37,070 nucleotides of DNA from Lachnospiraceae bacterium (GTDB lineage: Bacteria > Bacillota > Clostridia > Lachnospirales > Lachnospiraceae). Positions 10,001 through 17,461 of the stretch are shown piece after piece. Positions within the stretch are counted from its first letter, which is position 1. Every line of letters begins with the position of its first letter. The stretch spans positions 1 to 37,070 of the forward strand of contig JALEWA010000022.1 in NCBI GenBank assembly GCA_022788085.1, given 5' to 3'. The position numbers and the translations under genes were made by a program. The notes below the pieces were generated by a model. The model was not told where the DNA came from, searched no databases, and was given only the letters and a program-made list of their open reading frames with translations.

Positions 10001-10270
10001 AGCCGGGTAAGCTGCCTTTAATGCGATGTTGAGCATATTGACAAGTTCTACGCAGTTACGCTCCGGAATGGTATTATATCTCTTGATCAGCTCCTGCATC
10101 TCATCTGCATACAAAAGCGCGATACAGGAACCGATATCAGGATTATCCACATCAAACTGCCACTCCGGTGTATAGGAAGCCGAAAGCTCTTTGATTTTGT
10201 CCAGAATGTCCTCCCTGCTTCTGCTGTCTAATATATAATCATTCAACAACGTCGTCTTCCATTGTCTCAT
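7064..10270 (-). CDS. Baseplate wedge protein, baseplate J-like (large, gp6/Afp11-type, 1068 aa)
   Basis: 1068 aa. The N-terminus has FDVDNPDIGSCIALLYADEM, the same motif family as its shorter neighbour. The C-terminal baseplate-J core contains FGDGVHVRIPKNTRGIAF, FGGTDMETLDEALRRGATQL and NRLISTMDYEREVLNFSNCI. This matches the large wedge subunit of eCIS baseplates. Residues about 170-245 form an unusual acidic, low-complexity insert (runs of E with EEEEEEVP and QEEEQEQ). The ATG at 10270 has a strong AGGAGGAAGC site and overlaps the end of the gp25 gene by 32 bp, which implies coupled translation and probably keeps wedge subunits in balance. The assignment is firm; the function of the acidic insert is unknown. 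Confidence 0.9.
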   Translation of the reverse strand: MRQWKTTLLNDYILDSRSREDILDKIKELSASYTPEWQFDVDNPDIGSCIALLYADEMQELIKRYNTIPERNCVELVNMLNIALKAAYPAHSIVLMDLVDNTVPGVKLPKGIKLLADNGGEQEIIFETANTVYLTNSQLKTVFMTSGMTGNLYPVTGDFQQPSYIEPDSIVVKTDEEEEEEVPKTQIMENASAEAEESSRSADIEKEPTLAEEISKGMNEFFTNLQELLEGMVKEEQEEEQEQGFPFRLFDFDQPDYGLHGMLLYHSHLFDVQDNDIVMELKGGEEIIDGIVSGSYELKYFGQGSFIPITDITRESKERIVFRKQQECGKLTQNGTEYSILLIEPTVPITKTVMVSKIGFSSEGKPEALQNVWDGNSELETDHFKPFGEVMSMYSELYMNHEEYFTKPGAYITVQFYLEFGTKMVSIPRYEEEEQLKVIKRKPRRDIYGAPAEVYADEIIIEYYNGIGWKRLNTTAPVSQLFQNAKGGKCEIEFECPKDWKSVEEGSSEGHWLRFRLLKADNCYYQPAVHNYPVIRNLTVSYSYEHHLDTPQKLICFQGSRKRDMTATLAENPYTPVFFRNPYNTTSLYLGFDRRMEDGPVSILIDVEEVEGYSGRNIRYYYSTREGFSRLKLIDNTNGLEHSGTIVFIPPTDMAKRVMEGEEAYWIRITDEKQEIELEPNKSPMIKSIRVNAVEVNNIDTLNEQDYYIDWFGPNMTFALNTDNILDADVWVNEMDNFTESEMRSMLGEQPAVTRAEYSLGGAIQEFYIKWEEVDNFDNSCASDRHYMIDRQNNTISFGDGVHVRIPKNTRGIAFKIVVRRCEGSLANVEAGAINAPLGNIMFVNDIYNPMPAFGGTDMETLDEALRRGATQLGSKNRLISTMDYEREVLNFSNCISQAKAIVNIRKDGTNVPGAISIVLLMNDFKDGDNSFLKMKNRIRDHLLTKCELSVDERYLDVVQPLFVKVSAQLWVRLIESDDSFDMQQHFINVLEEYLDPVSNEFWDIGRMVSAKQIGMQLNIEKGSALIEKVMFSAMYEDENGTHEADLAALQGNPYVLVMNGEHKIHFL

Positions 10271-10685
10271 ACGCTTCCTCCTCTGTGGCAGGTTCCTCTC
10301 CTAAATAGAAAGGAAATACCATATTTTCCCTTACATTTCCATTTCTAATGTAATAATCAATATAGATAAACAGACATCCCGGTTTCGTATTCTGATCCAT
10401 TCTCACATCCACCCGACTGATACGAGGCTCATTATGAAGGATATCATCCTCAAGCTCCCTTGCCATCATACTCAGCATGGTCGCATCTACACTGTTAAAG
10501 ACGTAGCCTGCTGCGTTGCATCCATAATCCGGCCGCAGCTTCCGCTCTGTCTTATGTGTCATAAGGATAAGATAAATACTCTCCTTCACGCTTTCATTAC
10601 CCTCTACACATAGAAACCTTCCCGTTGCAGGATTAATCTGCGGTGGGAATTTCATTCCCTTTCCAAGATAGAATGTGTTATCCAT
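10239..10685 (-). CDS. Baseplate protein GPW/gp25 family
   Basis: 148 aa from the ATG at 10685, beginning MDNTFYLGKGMKFPPQINPA. A GTG at 10706 in frame would add seven residues; GGAAGGG sits before the ATG, though at a long distance, so the start is uncertain. The family pattern is clear: ESVKESIYLILMTHKTERKL, then RPDYGCNAAGYVFN, then LEDDILHNEPRISRVDVRM. The conserved glutamate-rich EPRI stretch is the part that, in T4 gp25 and T6SS TssE, contacts the sheath and holds it in the extended state. It overlaps the start of the large J gene by 32 bp. The C-terminus is acidic (EEPATEEEAYETMEDDVVE). Confidence 0.92.
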   Translation of the reverse strand: MDNTFYLGKGMKFPPQINPATGRFLCVEGNESVKESIYLILMTHKTERKLRPDYGCNAAGYVFNSVDATMLSMMARELEDDILHNEPRISRVDVRMDQNTKPGCLFIYIDYYIRNGNVRENMVFPFYLGEEPATEEEAYETMEDDVVE

Positions 10686-10722
10686 AAGCTTACCATACCC
10701 TTCCACTAATTATTTCTTCTGC

Positions 10723-11535
10723 TTAACCGATCTTAACCGGCGAGCCTGCGACAGATGCCATTCCGCTGCTTTCAAGCTTTAACATCGAAGAAGCCTCTAC
10801 CTTGACCGTACCTCCTGACAAACCAAATCTTGCACTGGAATCCATGTCAATTCCTTCTGTTGCTTCCAGCTTGAATTTGCCGCATTTCATTGTTATCGTT
10901 CCGCTGTCTGCATTCATGATAAGTTCAAGATTATCTCCTACCTTGATGCTCAGCTTATGCTCTGTTTCAATATCAATATTTCCATTTTCCGACTTGATCT
11001 CAATCTTATTCTTGGACTCTTTGTCAGCTATGGTTATCTGCTTCTTCTCATTATCCAGAACGAGCTTTCGTTCTTTGCCCGCCGTAATAATGGATATCTT
11101 ATCCTGCTTTCCTTCTGTATTCTCCTTATCATCAAACTGAATCGTACTTCCATGCTTTGTTACGATTCTCTTAATCTGGTTTTTCTTATCCACCGATTTT
11201 GTCAGGAACTTGTCACTCTGTTTGGAAACACATCCTATGACATAGGGTTTCTCAATATTGCCCTGCTCGAATACTATGAGAACCTGATCACCTACCTCCG
11301 GGAGAAAATAATGTCCCCATTCCTTACCGCTTGAGAGCATGGCGACCCTTGCCCATTTCAATTCATTTGCTTCACTGTCCCTGACAGGTATCTGCACACA
11401 TACCCGTCCCGGCATCTGTTCATCATAATTCTTGACTACGATTCCAACAATGACTCCGTAGATTCTGTTGTCACCGGTTTCCGACTTGGTCACCTGCTTT
11501 GCTGCAATTTCATCCATGATGTCATATAATCCCAT
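10723..11535 (-). CDS. Central spike protein, phage baseplate assembly protein V-like (gpV/VgrG C-part)
   Basis: 270 aa. An N-terminal OB-fold region has YGVIVGIVVKNYDEQMPGRV, then WARVAMLSSGKEWGHYFLPE, then VGDQVLIVFEQGNIEKPYVIG, the conserved gpV/VgrG core. The C-terminal half is a run of short repeating strands (KISIITAGKERKLVLDNEKK, KNKIEIKSENGNIDIETEHK, ending ASVAGSPVKIG), which is the triple-stranded beta-helix of spike proteins. In many CIS the hub and spike are fused in one VgrG/Afp8 protein; here the hub half is the separate gene directly upstream. The tip is probably capped by the PAAR-like protein encoded further upstream. The start has a good GAGGAGAATGAATA site. Confidence 0.92.
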   Translation of the reverse strand: MGLYDIMDEIAAKQVTKSETGDNRIYGVIVGIVVKNYDEQMPGRVCVQIPVRDSEANELKWARVAMLSSGKEWGHYFLPEVGDQVLIVFEQGNIEKPYVIGCVSKQSDKFLTKSVDKKNQIKRIVTKHGSTIQFDDKENTEGKQDKISIITAGKERKLVLDNEKKQITIADKESKNKIEIKSENGNIDIETEHKLSIKVGDNLELIMNADSGTITMKCGKFKLEATEGIDMDSSARFGLSGGTVKVEASSMLKLESSGMASVAGSPVKIG

Positions 11536-11553
11536 TTATTCATTCTCCTCTAT

Positions 11554-12969
11554 CTAAAATAGTGAACCAATACCTCCAATAGCATCTCCTACACTTCCGG
11601 CTGCATCTGCTAATCCACCAAGATCTCCTGCCAGGTCTCCAAGGTCTCCTGCCATATCTCCCAGATTCTCTAAATCATCCAGTCCTCCTGCCAGATTTCC
11701 GGCAGAATCCATATCACTGAAATCTCCAATGGCATCCAGACCTCCCATATCGCCAAGTCCTGCCAGGCTTCCTAAATCATCAAGGGAATCCATCTCTGTT
11801 CCTCCGGCACTGTCACTGACACCTTCCAATGTCACCAGATATCTTCCGTCCGTACTATACTCATGTCTTACCTTCGTAAGATAGAACTTGTTGTCAGCTC
11901 CCGTTCCCAATCCATACAGCTTGATGAAATATCCTGGTTTCAGAATGGGAATTCCTATCATTTCACATGTCATGGAGCCATAACGGTAAGATATCTTCTC
12001 TGCAAGGGATGCTGCTCTTGCATCTGCATCTTCTTTGGAAGAAACCGTGGAATCAAGATATACCTTCTGGCTTCCGGAAATGACCTGCTTTGCGTTATTT
12101 CCCTGTGAAAGCTTATTGGAGAGCTTCTTCTCAGACTTAATGCTCTTTGCCTTCGATACATCCATTCCCCTTACGATTACCTTATCTACGATTCCTGTAA
12201 TATCATAGGATATGTCAAAGCTTCGAAGTCCCATGGTCGGAGCAATCTCCATCAATATTTTATTATTTGCCTTTGCTTTTCGGAATACGACATTTCCACA
12301 GTCTGTATAGAATTCGTAATTATTCCTCTTTCCTGCCTTTACGACAAATTCATAATCGCTCTCTGCTACCATCTCTATCGTTTTATCTGTAGTCTGCTTT
12401 TTCCCCGGCACTGCACCGGCGCTTGCACTGGCTGACACCTGCTGCTTATCGGCAGTTGCCTGAACCACGATTTTCTTAATTACCCCTGAATTTTTGAGTT
12501 TATTGTAAGCTGTTTTCTTAAAAATCTCGGAAACAGCGTCAGAATAATTTGATGCTTTAAGCTGTCGTGCATAACTTCCTGCCATCATGACTCCCTTGAC
12601 ATCCATTGCCGTTACGCGGACGCAGGGAACTCCTTCTGTCTCAAACAGGAAATTGACTCTTGTGATGACTCCTACGAACACAAGCGTTGTTTTCTTCTTA
12701 TATCCCATTGAAATCTCTACCTTAGAGCCAATCAGGATGAATTTCTTCACGGCATCGAACATAAATTCATTCTGTGCAAGATTATATGTATCATAGATGG
12801 AAAACTCTGCTACAGATGCTTCATATCCGCTTGTAAGGTCTACTACCACATCACTTACCGGAAATCCCTTTTTACCAGTAAGTTCATTGTTCCCCACCTT
12901 AATTACTACCTCAGGATTATCAAAATACCCATATTTTCCCTGTAACTGTTCATATGTGAAAACTGCCAT
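11554..12969 (-). CDS. Baseplate hub protein, phage late control gpD-like (VgrG N-part)
   Basis: 471 aa. Features of the gpD/gp27 hub family are visible: GFPVSDVVVDLTSGYEASVA, KVEISMGYKKKTTLVFVGVI, FVVKAGKRNNYEFYTDCGN and LKPGYFIKLYGLGTGADNKF with YLTKVRHEYSTDGRYLVTLE. The hub links tube and spike. Residues about 388-471 are an unusual tail composed almost only of G, D, L, A and S in a loose repeat (for example LGDLAGDLGGLADAAGS), not part of the standard fold. The tail could be a flexible segment inside the tube or a chaperone or cargo contact; that is a guess. The gene is separated from the preceding adapter gene by 92 bp with a strong hairpin. Confidence 0.88.
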   Translation of the reverse strand: MAVFTYEQLQGKYGYFDNPEVVIKVGNNELTGKKGFPVSDVVVDLTSGYEASVAEFSIYDTYNLAQNEFMFDAVKKFILIGSKVEISMGYKKKTTLVFVGVITRVNFLFETEGVPCVRVTAMDVKGVMMAGSYARQLKASNYSDAVSEIFKKTAYNKLKNSGVIKKIVVQATADKQQVSASASAGAVPGKKQTTDKTIEMVAESDYEFVVKAGKRNNYEFYTDCGNVVFRKAKANNKILMEIAPTMGLRSFDISYDITGIVDKVIVRGMDVSKAKSIKSEKKLSNKLSQGNNAKQVISGSQKVYLDSTVSSKEDADARAASLAEKISYRYGSMTCEMIGIPILKPGYFIKLYGLGTGADNKFYLTKVRHEYSTDGRYLVTLEGVSDSAGGTEMDSLDDLGSLAGLGDMGGLDAIGDFSDMDSAGNLAGGLDDLENLGDMAGDLGDLAGDLGGLADAAGSVGDAIGGIGSLF

Positions 12970-12996
12970 CTGCTGTTGCTGCTCCTCCTCTGGTCT

Positions 12997-13043
12997 ATCA
13001 TGTACTCTCGGAATCTTTTAAACAGATTCCGAGAGTACATGAT
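12997..13043 (-). other. Perfect 20-bp inverted repeat (RNA hairpin) before the hub gene
   Basis: Arms 12997-13016 and 13024-13043 are exact reverse complements (ATCATGTACTCTCGGAATCT against its partner) with a 7-base loop. It lies between the adapter B stop and the ribosome site of the gpD-like gene. No T-run follows on the minus strand, so it is not a standard terminator; it may set mRNA stability or processing or limit downstream expression. Confidence 0.85.
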
Positions 13044-13061
13044 ATTGAAACCATTAACCAA

Positions 13062-13856
13062 TTAAAAATTCGTATTCAATATATTGCTTACACTTGAAGA
13101 CATCTTGGGTTTCTTCTTACCTAACGCCTTGAACTGCTTGTCCCATTCTTTTTCTTCTTTCTTTCTGTTTTCTTTTGTCTTCTCCTTGCCCTTTTCAGCG
13201 GCCTGTGTAACCTGATCCTGCCGTATCTGAAGTGATACCCTGGCTCGTACCGGCTCTCCCTTCGTATCGAACATGATATAAGAAGCGCTCACATTTACAA
13301 GTTCTCCCCAGAAAATCATCTTATTCCATGCAAATCCTATCCAGCGTGTACTTGGAAATACAGTCGCTCCTACCAAAAGCTCAACGATATATCTTACGCT
13401 CTTCTTTTTCTTAGCAAGCCCGGTTACCACATCTTTTGCCGTTTTGTCCATCATGAAAGCATTGTTTGTTTCCATGGTATCAAAATACAGTTCCATGCCC
13501 ATCACAGTTTCTGCCGGTCTGTCAAAGTCCATAAAGGTTCCATCATGACTTGGACCCTGTACACCTTTCAAACCGGAAAAGGTTATACTGGAAGGGTTAT
13601 ACTGTACCTTTATGGGAATATACCCTCTTTCATTTGCTATTGCATAAAGTGCCCCATTCATGGAAAGCAGGGAAGCAGCATTGGAAATCATATCTATCCC
13701 GTTCTGCAAAGTATCTGCAAACTGTAAGAAGTTATCCGTCGCTTTATCTGTCTCCTTCATAATATCCTTACGGACAAGAAGATATGCCTTTTCTGCATTT
13801 CCCGTAAGTGCATTAGAGTTTGTTATCTTTTCCTTGGCAGTATTCAATAAATCCAT
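13062..13856 (-). CDS. CIS tube-adapter protein B (CIS_tube N-terminal domain family)
   Basis: 264 aa. The core has IPIKVQYNPSSITFSGLKGV, then MGMELYFDTMETNNAF, then VGATVFPSTRWIGFAWNKMI with VSASYIMFDTKGEPVRARVS. The FNPSS/YNPSS strand with later W and 'G-P-V-R-A' segments marks the Afp7/CIS_tube adapter family, which joins the inner tube to the baseplate hub. Afp7 relatives often end in a LysM domain; none is visible here. The last about 50 residues are instead very rich in K and E. It is clearly a paralog of adapter A encoded 14 bp upstream. The ribosome site is GGGAGAGAAT. Confidence 0.82.
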   Translation of the reverse strand: MDLLNTAKEKITNSNALTGNAEKAYLLVRKDIMKETDKATDNFLQFADTLQNGIDMISNAASLLSMNGALYAIANERGYIPIKVQYNPSSITFSGLKGVQGPSHDGTFMDFDRPAETVMGMELYFDTMETNNAFMMDKTAKDVVTGLAKKKKSVRYIVELLVGATVFPSTRWIGFAWNKMIFWGELVNVSASYIMFDTKGEPVRARVSLQIRQDQVTQAAEKGKEKTKENRKKEEKEWDKQFKALGKKKPKMSSSVSNILNTNF

Positions 13857-13870
13857 ATTCTCTCTCCCAT

Positions 13871-14623
13871 CTATCCTATAATCCTGTCTGTTATGGAAGA
13901 ACCGGACAAATCAATTCCCATTTCAGAACCACCATAGCTTTTCAATTCTTCCATGGCTTTTTCATACTTTGATTCCCATTCAGCCTTCATGGTTCTTTTT
14001 TCCTTCGATACACACATGATTCTTATTGTGATTTCTGCCTTGATTGGATTTCCGGATGGATTGAACATCGTGTATCTTGCAGATACGTTATTTAATGTTC
14101 CTCCATAATGCATATTTCCCCAATGAAACCATATCTGACTGCGCCCGGTATCTCTTAGTGCTGCAAGGAGTCCTTCCACATAAGCTGCCACACTGTATTC
14201 CTGATTACTTAACAAATGATAAGCAGTTTTAGCGATTCCAACAACACCACCTCTGTCAATTCGTTCGAAGAGAAAGGCATCCGCATTGTTTACTTCATCC
14301 ACATAAGCAGTAAAGCTTACCTGGATACGTGGATCCACCGAATCAAGCATTGTTCTTCCATCCGATGTAACTATCGGTTGCTTACCGCCTGCCACTGCGT
14401 CGATTCTAATGGAGGATGGATTAAAAGGGAGCTCAAACTCAATCGCCTCGGCTGCATCTGCACTGAGAAGATCAGAAGTTGTATATCCTCCTAGCGTAAT
14501 CCTTACCCTGTCGCTATTTCCCAATATGCTGCCGAATGTATCTGACAGATTGTCTTTCACATTCTCAAATGCTGTCTGTGCTGCACCTGAAACAGCATTT
14601 GCTACACCTGATAATATACCCAT
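13871..14623 (-). CDS. CIS tube-adapter protein A (CIS_tube N-terminal domain family)
   Basis: 250 aa. It contains IEFELPFNPSSIRIDAVAGG, IQVSFTAYVDEVNNADAFLF, SQIWFHWGNMHYGGTLNNVS and YTMFNPSGNPIKAEITIRIM, the same layout as adapter B. As with that protein, no LysM domain follows the core; the C-terminus is a short charged helix. Such proteins form the rings between the tube and the gp27-like hub, changing symmetry from six to three. The first 40 residues are alanine/serine rich and helical. It follows the coiled-coil 661-aa gene by 23 bp and has a strong GGGAGGAAGTTAA site. Confidence 0.82.
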   Translation of the reverse strand: MGILSGVANAVSGAAQTAFENVKDNLSDTFGSILGNSDRVRITLGGYTTSDLLSADAAEAIEFELPFNPSSIRIDAVAGGKQPIVTSDGRTMLDSVDPRIQVSFTAYVDEVNNADAFLFERIDRGGVVGIAKTAYHLLSNQEYSVAAYVEGLLAALRDTGRSQIWFHWGNMHYGGTLNNVSARYTMFNPSGNPIKAEITIRIMCVSKEKRTMKAEWESKYEKAMEELKSYGGSEMGIDLSGSSITDRIIG

Positions 14624-14646
14624 TTAACTTCCTCCCAATGCCTTTA

Positions 14647-16632
14647 CTAAAGGCCTCTTCTTCTCTTCTCACTGTCCATACGCTTTTCGAGCTTTCTGTA
14701 TACCTGATCGGACAGGCTGCCTAACTGTTCCCTCACATTAGTTGCTATGATGTGGGAAAGTTCTTCATTCTGCTGAAGCTGAATCTCATTTACACGATTT
14801 GTCACTGTCCTGTAAATATCTTCCTTCTCCTGAACATTTTCCACATGCTGCTCTACATTTCTGGTGACATTCCTGTTCACATTCCTGATTTCCTCCAGCA
14901 ATTCCTCATTGATACCTGTTTGGGTAACCTTATGAAACAGTTCCACATTCTTTGGATTGCTGACATATTTCACTTCCGGTGCTTCCTTACTTATGATTCT
15001 ATCAAGCTGCGATTTGATTTCCTGCTGTCTGGTGTCATGAATCAGCGTATCCACCTTCTCTTCCACATGCTGCTCCACCAGTTTTTCTCTTGGTGTAGGT
15101 GGAAGTGACGTATCACGCATAAAGGATGCTAATGCCGCATCATTGACTGTGATATTTTCCGGTATCCGGTCAGGATTCCTGTGATATTGCTCAATCTGTT
15201 CGAAAATCTTAAGAACATTTTTATCGATAACCTTCTCAAGCTGCTCTCTTGTCTGAGTTTCATAATGTTCTACCGTATTCTGGCTGTTCATGTATTCCAA
15301 CATGACTTCCTGTGAATTCTCCATTGCCTTTCTGGCATCTGCCATCGCCTTAGTCCTGTTGATCTGTAATCTCGGTGACGGCTTTATCTGATTGATGATC
15401 TGCTCCAGCTTCTCCTGCTTTTCCAGATTTGTCTGGTTTATGATCTCAAGCTGCTGCTTTAAAAGCTCCTCTTCCTGTGATAAATGATTGATCTGCTGAC
15501 CGTGAATATGATTCTCCTGCCTCTGAACGATTTGCTGTTCTACCGCTTCTTCCCGATATTCATTGGTATTGTCATACTGTTCATAAAGCATCTGCAGGGA
15601 TGTGATTTCATTTGTGATATTCTCCTGCATGGAACGGTTATATTGATCCGCTTCCAGAAATGTAATATTGGTATGCTCATGAAAATCTTCAAAGCGGCTC
15701 AAGGTATTCTCTGCTGTCTGTCGGATACTTTCTGTCAGACTGTACCATACACCGGAATGGTCATTGATTTCATTGTAACGCAATGCATAAGCATTATTCA
15801 CTGCATTCAGGATAACAGCTTCTATCAGTTCGCTCCTGATATGATCCCCTTCTGTAAGATATTCTTCGACATCTCCCATTTCATAGGTATTGACGGTTCT
15901 ATATTCAAGAGGTTCGTTATGATACATGGTACGATTCTTTATTTGGTTAAGACTGATGTTCCATGACTGTACAAGCTGTTCACCAACATTGAATTCTCTG
16001 GCATCAATGTACTTGTGGGTATCATACATCGCCCGATAGAAATTCTCGATTTCCTTATAGATTTCTCCCGTTTCCAACCTGTTCAATATAGTCTGATGAA
16101 GCCACATATCATGAAAATGTTCTTCCGTTATGATATCTGCCTCTTTCTTCTCATTCTCTATATTTACTTTCTTATATTGCTGTGTTATCTCCTTCAGGAT
16201 ATCCCCACCCTTATGATACAATTCAATGAGTTTGTTCACATTTTGGGTATTCTGTTTCAGAATACTGACCTGATGCATGAACTGCTTTACATCTGTGATT
16301 CCCATACGGCTAAGCACCATGTCAACAAAGGTTCTGTCCTGATAACTTAACGTACTGTTGTCTGACACAAGGATACGATTCAGCACATTATTAATCAGCT
16401 CTACGTTAATCTGCTGAGTATTAATCCGGCTATTCATGGAAACCAGTGATGTCATGGAGTCTCCTTCCATGTAAACATCCGACTGACCCGATACGAAATG
16501 AAGCATACTCTCCGGACTAAGTGTGCTTGCCATAACCTGATAATTTGCCTCAACGCGTCTCCCCAAGCTATCATCCAGCTTTATCATGGATGGTCTGGCA
16601 GATAACCTGATTGGCTGTTTTATTGTAAGCAT
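14647..16632 (-). CDS. Large coiled-coil protein, candidate tape measure
   Basis: 661 aa with no recognised catalytic domain. From about residue 100 to the end it is almost wholly helical and rich in N, Q, E and I, with heptad-like runs (for example EEELLKQQLEIINQTNLEKQ and ELSHIIATNVREQLGSLSDQ). There is no signal peptide or membrane segment. Position supports a tape-measure role: it lies after the tube genes and the chaperone-like pair and before the adapters, the place of the tape measure gene in phages such as P2. T4 gp29 shows that tape measures may be hydrophilic. If fully helical at 0.15 nm per residue, it could span roughly 100 nm. No homology to Afp14 is evident by eye, so the call rests on position and composition. 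Confidence 0.5.
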   Translation of the reverse strand: MLTIKQPIRLSARPSMIKLDDSLGRRVEANYQVMASTLSPESMLHFVSGQSDVYMEGDSMTSLVSMNSRINTQQINVELINNVLNRILVSDNSTLSYQDRTFVDMVLSRMGITDVKQFMHQVSILKQNTQNVNKLIELYHKGGDILKEITQQYKKVNIENEKKEADIITEEHFHDMWLHQTILNRLETGEIYKEIENFYRAMYDTHKYIDAREFNVGEQLVQSWNISLNQIKNRTMYHNEPLEYRTVNTYEMGDVEEYLTEGDHIRSELIEAVILNAVNNAYALRYNEINDHSGVWYSLTESIRQTAENTLSRFEDFHEHTNITFLEADQYNRSMQENITNEITSLQMLYEQYDNTNEYREEAVEQQIVQRQENHIHGQQINHLSQEEELLKQQLEIINQTNLEKQEKLEQIINQIKPSPRLQINRTKAMADARKAMENSQEVMLEYMNSQNTVEHYETQTREQLEKVIDKNVLKIFEQIEQYHRNPDRIPENITVNDAALASFMRDTSLPPTPREKLVEQHVEEKVDTLIHDTRQQEIKSQLDRIISKEAPEVKYVSNPKNVELFHKVTQTGINEELLEEIRNVNRNVTRNVEQHVENVQEKEDIYRTVTNRVNEIQLQQNEELSHIIATNVREQLGSLSDQVYRKLEKRMDSEKRRRGL

Positions 16633-16667
16633 ACTGTTTTCTCCCCTTTATAAGCTTTCGAAACAGA

Positions 16668-17180
16668 TTATTGACTCTTACTTGTAGATGTTATTCCAAA
16701 CATATTAAGATACTTATCGAAATCCGTATTGATACACATCAGCTCACGATAGGCAATTGTTACCGTTTCCGTAAGAAGTCCGCTTCGTTCTGAATTCAGT
16801 TCCCCATACTCCTTCGCCATGACAACAGCTCCGGTAAATGCATATGTACGGATTGGCATGTTTGAAGTAATATCCGTTCCATTATATACCATTAAGATCA
16901 TGGGAAGTACGGCTTCATAACCGACCGGCAGTGTCTCCAGCACCAGACTGGTATCTGCATATCTTTCCACCTGAAAGGTAAATGGCTTCGTAACACCTTT
17001 TCTTCTTAAATGAACATAATCATTTACGCCGCCTTCCTGAATCATGTCGTATTCGGCTTCTCTCTTAAATGCCTTGACGGAACGAAGAGGTACATTGGTA
17101 ACCCCTTCTACAAGAAGTGTGAACGAATAACCGGTTATGAAATCATTCTTATTTGTCCATACATCCCAAAAACTACCCAT
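16668..17180 (-). CDS. Tail tube protein 2 (gp19-like)
   Basis: 170 aa from the ATG at 17180. The longer frame from a GTG at 17198 is rejected because its second and third codons are the AGGAGG ribosome site. The protein has MGSFWDVWTNKNDFITGYSF, LLVEGVTNVPLRSVKAFKRE, YVHLRRKGVTKPFTFQVERY and TVTIAYRELMCINTDF, the gp19-type tube fold with a conserved 'F..EV.G' equivalent near the start. CIS usually encode two or three tube paralogs; the second ones (Afp5-type) form the first rings on the baseplate. It is diverged from tube 1. It starts 20 bp after the DUF6760 stop. Confidence 0.85.
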   Translation of the reverse strand: MGSFWDVWTNKNDFITGYSFTLLVEGVTNVPLRSVKAFKREAEYDMIQEGGVNDYVHLRRKGVTKPFTFQVERYADTSLVLETLPVGYEAVLPMILMVYNGTDITSNMPIRTYAFTGAVVMAKEYGELNSERSGLLTETVTIAYRELMCINTDFDKYLNMFGITSTSKSQ

Positions 17181-17186
17181 TTTATG

Positions 17187-17192
17187 CCTCCT
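17187..17192 (-). promoter_or_regulatory. AGGAGG ribosome binding site deciding the tube 2 start
   Basis: A perfect AGGAGG on the minus strand lies six bases before the ATG at 17180, and overlaps the first codons of the longer GTG-initiated frame, which is therefore unlikely. Confidence 0.85.
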
Positions 17193-17200
17193 TAACACCT

Positions 17201-17461
17201 TTACGGTACTTTAAAGTCTAAAATACTCTTTTCCTTTCCCTTTTTATCAGAAGAGGGATTAATGCTCTTATGAATGGCAGATATTTCCCTGCACCATTGC
17301 CTTCGGCTTCTGTGGTCAAGCTCCATGACCTCATTGTTTGGCCAGTGGAAATAGTAAGATATGAACGCCATCTCCTTATACATACTTTCTTCCGGATAGA
17401 GCCTTAACCCTCCATAGTAAAATTTATAGGCGCTTCTACCGTTTCTCCACAATGAGGACAT
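17201..17461 (-). CDS. DUF6760 protein; probable frameshift (GT-like) extension of the upstream gene
   Basis: 86 aa if it starts at the ATG at 17461, which has only a weak GAGAG site. The conserved part begins at about residue 22: LYPEESMYKEMAFISYYFHW, then PNNEVMELDHRSRRQWCREI, the signature of the DUF6760 family found in eCIS clusters. The first 20 residues are encoded in an overlap of 58 bp with the preceding gene in the -1 frame and do not look conserved. A slippery heptamer in the overlap would instead yield a 188-residue fusion to the upstream protein. Role by analogy: tail-assembly chaperone extension (T domain) that contacts the tube. It sits between the tube genes, as expected. Confidence 0.8.
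   Translation of the reverse strand: MSSLWRNGRSAYKFYYGGLRLYPEESMYKEMAFISYYFHWPNNEVMELDHRSRRQWCREISAIHKSINPSSDKKGKEKSILDFKVP

Noticed and set aside
17181-17198. GTG start at 17198 for tube 2.
   Set aside because: The AGGAGG site lies inside this extension, six bases before the ATG at 17180.
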